Position numbers and translations under genes: made by a program
Notes under the pieces: model-generated
Database searches by the model: none
What the model saw: the letters and a program-made list of their open reading frames with translations, nothing else
What the model was told of the DNA's origin: nothing
Assembly (NCBI GenBank): GCA_037179515.1
Contig: JAXCGZ010021077.1
Span: 67,501 to 84,998 of the forward strand
DNA from: Halocaridina rubra
Lineage: Eukaryota; Arthropoda; Malacostraca; Decapoda; Atyidae
Direction: 5' to 3'
Length of the DNA: 17,498 bases
Shown here: positions 1 to 8,618 of the stretch, piece after piece
Position numbering within the stretch: position 1 is the first letter of the stretch
Layout of the letters: each line of letters opens with the position of its first letter

Positions 1-99
1 GCTAAGAGCACAGATATTCAAATATAATTAAAAATAGTAAATTTTTTCAGTGTGACACCAATACGGGTGATAAAAACTGCCCTCAACGGGGCCCAGGCA

Positions 100-275
100 C
101 CAAGAAAACATAATGTAAAGAAAAACAGACATGTGGAGTGTTGCGACTTGTCAGATATGAAGGGATAAACAGAAATGTGCAATGAATACGCCAAAATATT
201 CAGTGTAGCTGTAGGCATAGGAAAAGAACCATAACAGAAGGAAGACTTAACATCGAGCTGTCCTGGCTAGTCCTA
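100..275. repeat. Dispersed repeat, copy A
   Basis: This stretch aligns in the same orientation with 16363-16530 near the other end of the window. The shared core is GTAGGCATAGGAAAAGAACC (217-236 approximately) with similar sequence on both sides over about 170 bp, and many point differences and small gaps. Read on the minus strand, both copies give hydrophobic fragments (VLFLCL and similar) broken by stops, so they look like an old interspersed element rather than a gene. I associate this core with a repeat common in decapod genomes, from memory only. Confidence 0.7.
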
Positions 276-474
276 TTTAAATCCAAAAAACCTTCAGTTG
301 TAGCATTCCAACTGCCAGATGGTGCCCTGGGCCAACCTACTACAATAAATAACTGTGGATGTTTTTTATTAATTCTAAAAGCTTCTACGCATAAATTTCT
401 ATACAGGCTTTTTTTCTCAGCAAAAAAACTTTTCAAAACAGTATCCACTGCTCTGGCTAGCCGAACTCTTTCAT
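200..474 (-). other. Candidate coding exon or exonised repeat, unrecognised
   Basis: The minus strand is open from just after an in-frame TAG near 479 to a stop at 200-202. An AG at 475-476 preceded by a T-rich run could be a splice acceptor, giving an exon that begins in codon phase 1 and reads ERVRLARAVDTVLKSFFAEK at its start. The first two thirds look protein-like (charged, with aliphatic spacing). The last 25 or so residues come from dispersed repeat copy A, so a real exon would end inside a repeat. I recognise no family. It may be a terminal exon, an exonised repeat, or chance. Confidence 0.25.
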
Positions 475-489
475 CTATCTAGCAAAATT

Positions 490-1200
490 TTAATATTAGG
501 TGACACAATGGAGACTTCAAGATACAGAGTAAGAATTAGCTTTATAACAAAATGAACATAATATATTTACCTCTGAGAAAATGGTTAAAAAACCCATATC
601 AAGGTGTAAGGTATATTAAATCTTTCCTCCATTGGACATAAGGATCACTGGCAAAAGCATCCCTTCCTCTTGAATCTTCCCAAACTCCTGACCTGAATTT
701 ATATTAAAAATTACTTGTTATTAGAGTTTGAAACTAAATATTTTGAAACGCTTTAATTATTAGCAAGCTAATACAGGTCAGTGGTTTAACAACCTTGGTA
801 GTTCATATCATTATTAGATTTCAGTATCATTATCATTATTATTTCCTTTTTGAACACCACCTCTCATCCTAATGGAAGTCAAAGTCTCTCTCGAACAGGG
901 TATCGCATATCCTTACACTCCATCTCCTTCCAGGAATGCCTTAAGTTTGAATACCTGGTAAACACAACGATTTACCACTCTTTCCAGGTGTCTAATCTAC
1001 TTCTTTCATACAGGTTTCATTCTCCCCACTATATTTCCTGATCCAAAATGTCTTTCTTGCTCTCTTAATTCTCAGCCTGTAGAAAACCTCCACACAATAC
1101 CAGCAACAAAACTCGAGCTATTTCTGTTTACTACTCGGAGTTTTTCTAGAATATCAAGTAAGGAAGTTAGCTAGTTGCAGATGGTTTTCAAGCCTTCAAG
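490..1200. other. AT-rich non-coding stretch
   Basis: No convincing gene or RNA is visible here. There is a short ATT/ATC-rich low-complexity run at about 808-845. A minus-strand segment at 599-687 is open and ends in TGA, with a possible acceptor AG at 688-689. It is treated as a weak exon candidate under the findings. Confidence 0.4.
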
Positions 1201-1235
1201 AATTTTCTTACTGCTTCATGTGTCACTATTATTTT

Positions 1236-1380
1236 CTATTCGAACAGGAGTGGACAGAGACACGCATGAGCTGGGATATTAGGGCTAGACGCCTTTTCAA
1301 ACATTCCGCGGTGGGATTGAAAGCAGGTTTGTCACTTCCCGAATTGAGAGTTTTAACCAGTATGCTACCACAGCCCCTTG
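1236..1380 (+). repeat. Short dispersed repeat motif, copy 1
   Basis: It contains GAGCTGGGATATTAGGGCTA followed by GACGCC and, after a short gap, a GTGGGATTGA-like block. Related blocks recur at 4930-5040 (GGCTGGGCATTAAGGCTAGA then TGCCCTTCCT) and at 16960-17030 (GGAGCTGGGGATTTATGGCT then GGATGCC). All three are in the same orientation and diverged. They are probably remnants of one interspersed repeat. The class cannot be determined from these fragments. Confidence 0.45.
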
Positions 1381-1943
1381 GAGGCCTCCAAGAATCCAAG
1401 GAATATTTACAGAATAGAGCTCACCCATAATAATATTAATTATAACTTTGCTAAGAAAATTATCATTAATAGGATTACTATGCTAGTAGGAATTCACTCA
1501 TATCAACTCAAATTTCCAATATGACCCATAATCATTACTGTGATTAAGGAACTGCGTGTGCTAATTATGTACATTGCTGGTTCTTTCCAACAAGGTGTAT
1601 ATTGGGTCCTAAATCTTTTAGATTTAAAATAACATAAAATATATATAAAAACTTCAGCTTTATTTTTGAAGCTGGTATAAACAAAAAAGCCACTCATCCG
1701 GGCATCAACAATAGACGATTCAAGTATAAGTACAAGAATATCAAAACAAGAGAATTGAACTCTATTTAATAGGAAATAAATACTAATAAGAAAGCAATCA
1801 GAATAAATAGTAAGAAACAATAATAAATACATATACCTCAACTCTCACATTTCCTTTTCCCTTTGAAAAAAATCAACTTCTATTTTCAAAATATGCAAGT
1901 GGTTATAATTATAATACTAGTTAACTTTGAATATATACCTACT

Positions 1944-2062
1944 TTATAAATCTAATCGCTCTGGCGGTTTTATAGTTCTACCAGACCTACAAAGCGGTAC
2001 TGGTTCTGGCACTGTCATGGGAGCAAGCATGGAGTTATCAGAACTTTCAACAATGCTATTAG
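1944..2062 (-). pseudogene. Possible LTR-retrotransposon Pol C-terminal remnant
   Basis: The minus strand ends in the peptide RSGRTIKPPERLDL followed by a stop at about 1944. A basic R/S-G-R...K-P-P-x-R-L-D-L tail after a proline-rich linker (PEPVPL) is typical of the end of Ty3/gypsy-type Pol polyproteins, downstream of integrase. Nothing upstream is recognisable as integrase, and no long terminal repeats are visible. If real, it is a short relic. The resemblance rests on one short motif. Confidence 0.35.
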
Positions 2063-2505
2063 GAATTTTAACAAGGTTCCAGGACCCATTGTTCCAGATA
2101 TTGCTGTTGAAGAGTGATAGAAAGATTTGCCTCACAAAGACAAAGACCAGCAAGTTTCACTTCCAGAGAGGTTCAAACATCATTGTCCATAAAAGTGCCT
2201 TCAGCAAAGATTGTTCTGAACTTGTAATGCCTTGATGCTTTTCCAAGGTTTGAAAAACGTTAAATGGTAGTAAAGAAATCTCTGAATATTTCATATGTTG
2301 CTAAAGCATCAGTGTGGCACAGCAAGTGCAAAACAATCTTTCCTGAAGACAATTTTCCGGGAAAGTGTTTTCAACTCATCCTCCAAGGCAAAAGGTACTT
2401 CACTGCTGAAGACATTTCTGGAGAAAAGGGTATAACTCTTTGTTTTTCAACAGGGATATCTGAAACAAAGGCTCCTGGAAACTTGTGTAAAAATTCCAGT
2501 CCTCT
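2060..2505. repeat. Imperfect inverted repeat (foldback), arms about 190-230 bp
   Basis: The plus strand at 2063-2112 (GGAATTTTAACAAGGTTCCA and onward to CTGTTGAA) matches the reverse complement of about 2449-2503 (GGAATTTTTACACAAGTTTC and onward to CTGTTGAA). Closer to the centre, CTTCAGCAAAGATTGTTCTG at about 2201 matches the reverse complement near 2350 (CTTCAGGAAAGATTGTTTTG). The arms are diverged and differ by small gaps. The axis lies near 2275, where a TAAATGGTAGTAAAG spacer sits. This is either a foldback element or two copies of one repeat inserted head to head. Confidence 0.65.
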
Positions 2506-2697
2506 CTGGTGCTTAATCAACATATACACAGTATTGTATTAAAAAAAATGTTTTATGAACATAAAAAATTCATTAATACTGCATACTTTGGTTTATGCAG
2601 TAGTTAAGTGTCTTTAGCCTAAGTACTGTACAGTGGTGCATATGTATGTAGCATACAGTACTTTTTATACCCTGAACACAACTTCCAAACAATTCTA

Positions 2698-2752
2698 CTT
2701 ATAAACGGACTTCTGAAACCTAACTTGTTCGTACGTTGGGGTGTGTCTGTAT
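2698..2752 (+). mobile_element. Terminal fragment of a DNA transposon or MITE, copy 1
   Basis: CTTATAAACGGACTTCTGAA, a short variable spacer, then GTACGTTGGGGTGTGTCTGT ending in ATA aligns with 13214-13271 (CTTACGAACGGCCGTTCAGA, spacer, TAAGTTGGGGAACGGCTGTA ending TA). Both end in CTGTATA, as expected for a Tc1/mariner-type terminus (CTG next to a TA target). Only this end is visible, with no transposase and no partner inverted repeat. Confidence 0.4.
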
Positions 2753-2904
2753 ACTCTAAAGGTTTTATACAACGATAACTTAGTATTCCCATACACATCT
2801 CTCATCTTGTCCTCCTTTAAATACTGCAGATAAACTCCATCAATATTAACAAATAGAGTCAACATCTCGACGAGAAATACAGTACATGCTAAAATACCAA
2901 ACAA

Positions 2905-3465
2905 TCAAAATGGCAAATAAACTGAGATATACTATAGAAAATTATCCAAAAAGACATTTCCAAACTAATTTCCTGCTGACAATAGTAAGAATTATTTAAA
3001 GGCTACAGATTGCTTGACTTGGCCTTCTCATGAGAACAGCTTGGTTTTGAACAGTAAGGTAACTGCAAATAAATTAACCACAATAAAATGAAAGCTAGTA
3101 CTTCAGCCATCTCCCCCCAACTCCCCACTGTATATGTATGAGCGTTTATGTATGTTTTCTTAGTGTGCTTCATTATGCTAGCAGGAACTCATGAACATTT
3201 AACAAAATCCATACACTGTCAAGTCATTATTTCTGCCAGTAATATGAAATTCATATCCTCTCATGCTCATAAGAATATTACCAATAAAAATTAAAAATAA
3301 ATACACAAGTAAACCTGATCAAGCCACAAGCACATATTCAACTCGCAAGTGTATTCATTTCGCAAGTGTATCCTATGACTACAAATAGGTAATGTCTGAA
3401 ATAAAAGCTCACCAAATAAAATTGCACCAATAAAATAGTGCAGGAAGAAAAAAAAATAAAATTAA
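2905..3465. other. AT-rich intergenic or intronic stretch
   Basis: I see no gene here. A short local duplication of CGCAAGTGTAT occurs at about 3344-3373, and the stretch leads into the A-tract and TA microsatellite. Confidence 0.4.
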
Positions 3466-3466
3466 T

Positions 3467-3576
<110 letters not shown>

Positions 3577-3799
3577 GTATGAGTTACTAGTACAGAGTTA
3601 ATGCACATAATGACAACCCAAACACACATTACCAGCTCCAAGTATGGCGAACGCTACCATTTAAAACCATCAAGACTACAGAGAGACGTAAAACAGTTCT
3701 TTCTTTTAATGTGACTAAAAGTAAGGGGGACTTTCCTCAATAAAACACACTTTCAACCATGCGCTTACCATTTGATATTTGTCTTTGTTCTTCTGGAAG

Positions 3800-3835
3800 G
3801 CAAGAACACAGGGTGAAGCAAGAACACAGCGTGAA
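3800..3835. repeat. 18-bp direct tandem duplication
   Basis: GCAAGAACACAGGGTGAA is followed immediately by GCAAGAACACAGCGTGAA, with one mismatch. It is a simple local duplication with no associated gene. Confidence 0.9.
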
Positions 3836-4088
3836 GCTGAGAAATGGACCGCTTACCTCTGAAACTTGTATGAACCGGACAGTTTCTGCTACGAGGCATG
3901 TAAGGTTTCATATTTGAGTTAGGTTACCTTCAGTTATTTTATTCTTTAAAGTAACAGGCAAGAGTTACCCAAACAGCCAATTTCCATGAGCTACCAAACA
4001 TTTGCTAAATGTCATTAACAATAGTTCTCATGACTAAACTTTCTCTCATAGCATTTTCAATTATTCTCATTATGCTTTTTCTTGCAAT

Positions 4089-4328
4089 ATGAGATGGTTT
4101 GGGCAAAGTCTGAGGAGAGATGGAGTATGTTGGGAGAATGCAGCTGAGGATGGACTTGCCAGGAGAGAGGGGGAGTGGAAGAACAGTGAGGAGATTTATG
4201 GATGTTGAAAAGGAGGACATGAGGGTGTGCAGTGATAGAGGAGGACAAAGGGGATAGGGTGATATGGAGACAATTGATCTGCTATACCGACCCCTGACGG
4301 GAGAAGCTAAGAATTGTGATGATGATGC
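4089..4328 (+). pseudogene. LINE reverse transcriptase, C-terminal relic (family 1)
   Basis: The frames read in order MRWFGQSLRRD, then RRFMDVEKEDMRV, then DRVIWRQLICYTDP. These match the well-known tail of RT polyproteins in invertebrate non-LTR elements, where a W-[FY]-G-H-x-x-R-x-D block is followed by GRP-R, a (W/Y)-x-D-x-V-K-E-D-M block and a D-R-x-x-W-R block. The three blocks lie in three different frames with stops between them, so at least two indels have occurred and the copy is dead. No polymerase domain precedes it, so it is strongly 5'-truncated. A long open frame on the opposite strand is only the shadow of this GA-rich sequence. Confidence 0.7.
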
Positions 4329-4399
4329 ATTTTCTTGCAATTGAATACTTATCAGTGAGGCTAGAAGGGGGCAAACACACACAAAATAAAAAAAAAAAT

Positions 4400-4870
4400 A
4401 ATTTCCCAGAAAACAAAATAATTACAGTAATTCAAAAAAAATCCAAAACAAACAAACAAAAACTTGGTTTACTGCAAAAATACATGGGTATATAAAACCA
4501 AATGGTAAATTTTTCAATTGGACCCGTCACACTTTGGAGATGAAAAATATTAGTTTTATTTAGGTTATTTACATAATATTTGGTTATCATACATTTTCCG
4601 GCAATTTTCAAGGTCACATTCATTTAAAACACAAAAAATAAAAAATTTAAATAAATTTCACCTAAGAATTGGGAAGAGTGCAACTGTATCAATCCACTGT
4701 CATCTTCCATACCAGTAATGGAGAACCTGTATCTATTTTTTTGGGGGGAGGATAATGGGGGCACAAAAATTCAAATCTACTCTATTACATTATGGTGTTA
4801 TCCTACCCTCACTCTAAGTCTCTCCCCAGTTGCATATGCACATCACCTAGTATAATAAGTCACTACACCC
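4400..4870. other. Non-coding, AT-rich
   Basis: A-rich runs and a G-run (about 4741-4747) are visible, but no gene, RNA or clear repeat. Confidence 0.4.
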
Positions 4871-4929
4871 TAAGGGTGAATGCCGAACCCTAAACACACC
4901 ACAAAATCACAAAGTAAAGCATCAATCCC

Positions 4930-5040
4930 CAGAATGTGGCTGGGCATTAAGGCTAGATGCCCTTCCTCACATCCCACAGTGGGATCGATTGTGGGTACGT
5001 CAACTCCCAAGTGGAGCACTATCTCTACTCGGCTCTGCTC
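4930..5040 (+). repeat. Short dispersed repeat motif, copy 2
   Basis: GGCTGGGCATTAAGGCTAGA followed by TGCCCTTCCTCACATCCCAC and a GTGGGATCGAT block is the best preserved of three related copies (others at 1236-1380 and 16960-17030). A core of the type GGCTxGATGCCCTTCCT is widespread in animal interspersed repeats, as I recall it. The element class is not determinable here. Confidence 0.5.
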
Positions 5041-5278
5041 AAGTAAAGCAAGAAGTTACAACTAATGTTAAAATCCAAGAGCTTTCGGAGTTTGACCTTT
5101 CCCGAATGGACATATGCAAAACTTTTAGGGTAACCGAAATGCCCCTTGTTGCAAACCATATTTAGGCCTTATACCCTCCGTAAAATTGAACATATCATGA
5201 TAGAATATGACTTCAAAGACATTTATATTTACCATATCTTGGAGTAGGAAACCGTAAAAATGATATATGTAAACATAC

Positions 5279-5355
5279 CTTCAATATTTGTGACGTCAAC
5301 TGTAACTCCGGGGTGTTGAACGTGTACTTTGAGGAAAGCCTTTGTAGCAGCTCTT
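5279..5355 (-). other. Candidate 77-nt internal exon, unrecognised
   Basis: On the minus strand a segment bounded by AG (plus-strand CT at 5356-5357) and a strong donor AAG|GTATGT (plus-strand ACATAC at 5273-5278) is open in two frames. One frame reads RAATKAFLKVHVQHPGVTVD and ends in phase 1. The other reads EELLQRLSSKYTFNTPELQL and ends in phase 0. The acceptor lacks a good pyrimidine tract. The phase-1 frame is compatible with the phase-1 acceptor proposed at 475. No family is recognised, so this is a candidate only. Confidence 0.25.
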
Positions 5356-5689
5356 CTATTATTTACTTATAGTGTCTTTTTACTGGCAGGAATATGTTTT
5401 AATATTTCTTATTTTCCAAAGTTCAAATATCAATTTATTTTCTAATTGCTAAGTCCTTTTTTTATCACAATTCTTAAAACCAAACACATTTTCGAAATAG
5501 GGTTGTTGTAATATTTCATATTGCATTCTTACATCCTTAGACAGTTCTCAATAAAAAAATTGCCCAAGTTTCTCTAACATAACTACACAAACACTCTGAA
5601 TCTTTATAATTAATGGAACTCATAGATTGAAGTTAATTTTAGTTTATAACTTATCTATATACTTACAACAGCCAAGATGTCCTTACAAG

Positions 5690-5820
5690 GGGGTGAGTGA
5701 GTCAAATCAGAGCACTTGACTTTTTGTCGGGGGAAAATATGGAGAAGGGGATTTCCCAGGTTAGTTGACTTTTACGACATACAGGGAAACACGGAGGAGG
5801 TATTCTTGCCCTCAAATTTA
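5690..5820. repeat. Dispersed repeat fragment
   Basis: TTAGTTGACTTTTACGACAT followed by ACAGGGAAACACGGAGGAGG and TATTCTTGCCC resembles a short repeat I recall as frequent in crustacean non-coding DNA (a GTTGACTTTTACGACA core). No second copy is visible in this window, so the call rests on memory alone. Confidence 0.3.
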
Positions 5821-5911
5821 TATGTTATCGATATGCTTTTTAGCTGCCTTTTTACATTGAAAAGTAATAATTTATTAAGTGATTTTCTATGGTATTTCTC
5901 TATATGTAATT

Positions 5912-5987
5912 CATGTTAATATGCAGAGCACAGTCTGATAAATTCATGTTAACCCATGTTAATATGCTAAACACAGTCTGATAAATT
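5912..5987. repeat. 43-bp tandem duplication
   Basis: The 33-bp block beginning CATGTTAATATGCAGAGCAC at 5912 recurs at 5955 with three base differences (CATGTTAATATGCTAAACAC) and the same continuation through CAGTCTGATAAATT. It is a local duplication with no gene. Confidence 0.9.
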
Positions 5988-6192
5988 AGTGTTAATGTGG
6001 TCTGTCTACTTTTGGGAAATATTGTCCGTGAATACGATATGTCAAAAATAGGTGTCAGTTGTGAAAGGACCAATGTAATTTTACCTACATTAATTTACCA
6101 CTAGAAACATTTGTAGTGTGATTTTTAAGATATACTGTATTTTTGTGATCTAACAGTCATTGTATTGAACAATAAAGAGATGATAAATTTAA

Positions 6193-7039
6193 GGTTTTAT
6201 TTTACTTTACTTACTTTACTTTTTGGTGTTTGCTTCTCGACTCCGCTCCGTCTATAAAGCGCTCTGGGAGTCGCACCTTAATTGTATTCACACTCTAAAC
6301 TTTGTAACTGTCACTTATAGTCATTTCAGAAGTGTAGCAGTCACCAAAGAGATGCGTTTCAGTCTCCTCTTGAAAGTATCAGCATTATTACATTACTTAA
6401 TCTCCTTAGGAAGGCAATTATAGTCTTGGTGCCGAAAACTTGAATGCTCTAAGACCTAATTCTAGGTTACATCTTGGTTCATCTAGCATGAAGGGATCAT
6501 CACTGCATCCGAGAGTCACCACTGTTCCAGGTTGAAAATCATGCAATAGTTTCCTTATAGAATTTGGCTTTCCATGTTTGATGGCTTGATATACCATTAC
6601 ACAAATCTTGAAAATAATTCTGGCTTTGATAGGTAACCAATGAAGTTGCATCAATACTGGAGTAATTCTATCATGTGATCCCGTGCCATTTATTAATCTT
6701 GCAGCCCTATTCATGACATATTGTAAGTTCCTCAAGAGACAATTCGGCAAGCCGTTATACAACGAATTACAATAATCTAGTCTACTGACATGATTGCTGA
6801 TTAATTTCCTCAGTGAAGATACTTCAATATATTTCTTTACATACATCATACATATACCTTGGCTGTTTCCCCCTTTAATTGGGGGGTAGCCGACATCATT
6901 CTTTACAAAACTAAGATTTCACAGATGGTAATTAGCCACTCTTACTGTTTTATCAATTTGTTCTTTCATAGATAAGCTACAATCCAATATCACACCTAGG
7001 TCCTTTACAGACCCTTTAATTTCCACTATATCCATTTCT
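6193..7039 (-). pseudogene. CR1/L2-like LINE, RT C-terminus and 3' end (family 2)
   Basis: Read from 7039 down, the minus strand gives VEIKGSVKDLGVILDCSLSM, then NYHLxNLSFVKKYIEVSSLR, then SRLDYCNSLYNGLPN, AARLINGTGSHDRITPV and LHWLPIKARI. This is the characteristic thumb and C-terminal region of CR1/L2/Rex1-type reverse transcriptases (SRLDYCN-L-GLP, ITPVL-LHWLP). The frame is broken by a stop after NYHL, by a 58-bp insertion at 6841-6898 and by a frameshift after the SAPRL motif near 6420. The element runs on through a short 3' UTR to a simple tail seen on the plus strand as TTACTTTACTTACTTTA-like repeats (about 6198-6222), as CR1-group elements end in short tandem repeats. It is 5'-truncated at 7039 and inactive. 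Confidence 0.85.
6841..6898 (-). mobile_element. 58-bp LINE 3'-end insertion with 8-bp target duplication
   Basis: TTCTTTAC occurs at 6833-6840 and again at 6899-6906. Removing one copy plus the 58 bp between restores the host LINE reading frame (FVKKYIE). Reverse-complemented, the insert is GTCGGCTACCCCCCAATTAA then AGGGGGAAACAGCCAAGGTA with a TATATG-like tail. It matches the extreme 3' end of the family-3 LINE at 7795-7833, which lies in the opposite orientation. So this is an extremely 5'-truncated copy of that LINE, inserted on the minus strand into the older CR1-like element. Confidence 0.85.
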
Positions 7040-7054
7040 ATGGATATAGTGGAA
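7021..7054. repeat. Perfect 15-bp inverted repeat with 4-nt loop at LINE junction
   Basis: TTCCACTATATCCAT (7021-7035), loop TTCT, then ATGGATATAGTGGAA (7040-7054) form a perfect hairpin. The left arm is in-frame coding sequence of the minus-strand CR1-like LINE (MDIVE). The right arm is its inverted duplicate and abuts the start of the plus-strand family-3 LINE fragment. Confidence 0.95.
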
Positions 7055-7833
7055 GAGATGTGTGTCATAGAATGAATGAAGGAAGTAAAGTGTTGGGTGC
7101 GTTGAAAGGAGTGATGAAGAGTAGAGGGTTGGAAATGAATGTTAAGAAAGTTTTGTATGAGAAAGTGGTTGTGCCAACTGTGATGTATGGATCAGAGCTA
7201 TGGGGTATGAAATTAAGTGAAAGACGGAAACTAAATGTGTTTGAGATAAAAAGCCTGAGGAGTATGATTGGTGAATCTCGGTTGGATAGGGTTAGGAATG
7301 AAGTGGTGAGAGCAAGAATGAGTGTGAGGAGAGAATTTGCAGCAAGAGTAGATATGAATGTTCTGAGATGGTTTGGCCATGTGGAAAGGATGGATGATGA
7401 AAGACTGCTGAAAAAGGTGATGAATGCGAGAGTTGATGGGAGAAATGCTAGAGGAAGGCCTAGGTTTTGGTGGATGGATGGAGTAAGGAGAGCCCTGAAT
7501 GATAGGAGGATGGATGTAAGGGAAGCAAGTGAGCATGCAAGGAATAGGAATGAGTGGTGAGCGATTGTGATGCAGCTCTGATGGGCATCTGATGTTACCA
7601 CGGGGCTGCATCTTATAGAGGTAGCCTTGTGGTAGCGGCAGTAGGGAAGTTGGCAGTTATGAAGCGACACAGGTCGTGGAAGAGCCGGCAGGATGGGCTG
7701 TGGCACTCCAGCAGTGCCATCTGAACGGTCGTTAGCTCCCTCGTCATTGCCCATAGAGTGAAGCAATCCCCTTATTGTTTTCTTTTTTTTTATGTTGGCT
7801 ACCCCAAAATTAAAGGGGGAAACAGCCAAGGTA
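7055..7833 (+). pseudogene. LINE reverse transcriptase C-terminus plus 3' UTR (family 3)
   Basis: One uninterrupted frame to 7560 reads NEGSKVLGALKGVMKSRGLE, then KKVLYEKVVVPTVMYGSELW, then LNVFEIKSLRSMIG, RVRNEVVRARMSVRREFAAR, VLRWFGHVERMDDERLLKKV, ARGRPRFWWMDGVRRALNDR and ASEHARNRNEW. These are the standard blocks of the region downstream of the polymerase in many arthropod non-LTR retrotransposons (LYGSE-W, LR-W-GH-R-D, GRPR-W-D, R-R--W). There is no stop inside the retained 166 codons; the frame ends in TGA after NEW. A GC-richer 3' UTR follows to a T-run and the terminus GTTGGCTACCCCAAAATTAA ... AGCCAAGGTA (7795-7833). It is 5'-truncated, lacks the polymerase core, and appears younger than its neighbours. 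Confidence 0.85.
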
Positions 7834-7854
7834 GATAGAAATTAAAATTTTGAT

Positions 7855-8039
7855 GGGGTCAAGTAAGTTCAGTGGTCAGAGCGCATGACTCGGGAATTCA
7901 CAGACCCGTCAATTTGCCAGCTCCAACCTGTCTGTGTCCAACCCCATGCAAATGGCAAACATCAACTAAACAACATGTTACTCTCTTATGCCAATTACAA
8001 GATGGCCCTATAATCATCATGTGATTAAAAAAAAAAAAA
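7855..8039 (+). mobile_element. tRNA-like SINE with A tail
   Basis: TAAGTTCAGTGGTCAGAGCG (7864-7883) resembles a tRNA D-arm with an internal A box (TAGCTCAGTGG-like), followed by CATGACTCGGGAATTCACAG, which is tRNA-like in layout. A clear B box (GGTTCRANNCC) is not preserved. A non-tRNA body follows, ending in 13 A residues at 8027-8039. This fits an old tRNA-derived SINE. A functional tRNA is ruled out by the missing T arm and absent acceptor pairing. Confidence 0.5.
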
Positions 8040-8163
8040 CTTTAATTTTCATCTCATATATTGCTATTCATGCAAATTTTTTATTTGAATAAATAATCTT
8101 AGCGTTGTATTTGTGATTTTGGAAAACAGTTGATATTCCCAATTTTCTGGCCTGCGTGATTAC

Positions 8164-8612
8164 CTAATTGTGCTTACGGGAAAGAGCCCAAAGGTCGTAT
8201 CTTCCCGTCTCCTCATCGGTTCCATTTTGTACTTAGCGATACTTATCACACCTGTCCTTAAAACTATGGACTGAGCTGGCATTAACTACCTCCTCGCTTA
8301 GCTAATTCCAATTATCAACTACTCTTACACTAAAAAAGTACTTCCTTACTTCCTGCAAAGAAGTTTTCTTACGAAGCTTCAAACTATGACTTCTAGTTCT
8401 AGAGCCAGCCATATCAAAATATCGATCCCTATCCACTCTCTCATAACCATGAAGGAATTTAAAGACTGTCACCATATCCCCCCTCAATCTTCTAGCTTCG
8501 AGTGATGGTAAGTCTACTTCCCTCAGCCTCTCATCATAACTAAGATTGCATATATCTGGCACCAGTTTCGTGGCATGTCTTTGAACTTTTTCAAGCTTAG
8601 CTATGTGCATTT
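8164..8612 (-). pseudogene. LINE reverse transcriptase C-terminal relic (family 4)
   Basis: On the minus strand HIAKLEKVQRHATKLVPDIC, then NLSYDERLREVDLPSLEARR, LRGDMVTVFKFLHG, SRTRSHSLKLRKKTS and YFFSVRVVDNWN match the C-terminal part of CR1/jockey-like reverse transcriptases (L-K-Q-R-A-T-K, Y-E-R-L, L-PSLE-RR-RGD, F--R-V--WN-LP). A TAG follows DNWN, but the same frame continues LSEEVVNASSVHSFKDRCDK, stops again after KYR, and goes on to a final stop at 8164. So there are two premature stops. The upstream part of the element is missing; the sequence above 8613 belongs to the Tigger fragment. Confidence 0.85.
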
Positions 8613-8618
8613 TCAAGG

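Noticed and set aside
1503..1841. 112-codon open frame on the minus strand
   Set aside because: Its composition is hydrophobic and AT-driven (many F, Y, I, L), with no motif, acceptor or repeat match to support it.
4005..4382. 125-codon open frame on the minus strand
   Set aside because: It is antisense to the family-1 LINE tail, which has recognisable RT blocks on the plus strand.
5291..5298. Perfect CRE palindrome TGACGTCA as a promoter element
   Set aside because: An 8-bp match is expected by chance about once in every few windows of this size, and there is no start site or TATA box next to it. It also falls inside the candidate exon.
7065..7829. 254-codon open frame on the minus strand
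   Set aside because: It is the antisense of the family-3 LINE, whose sense frame contains many recognisable RT motifs. The GA-rich sense strand simply lacks stops when reversed.
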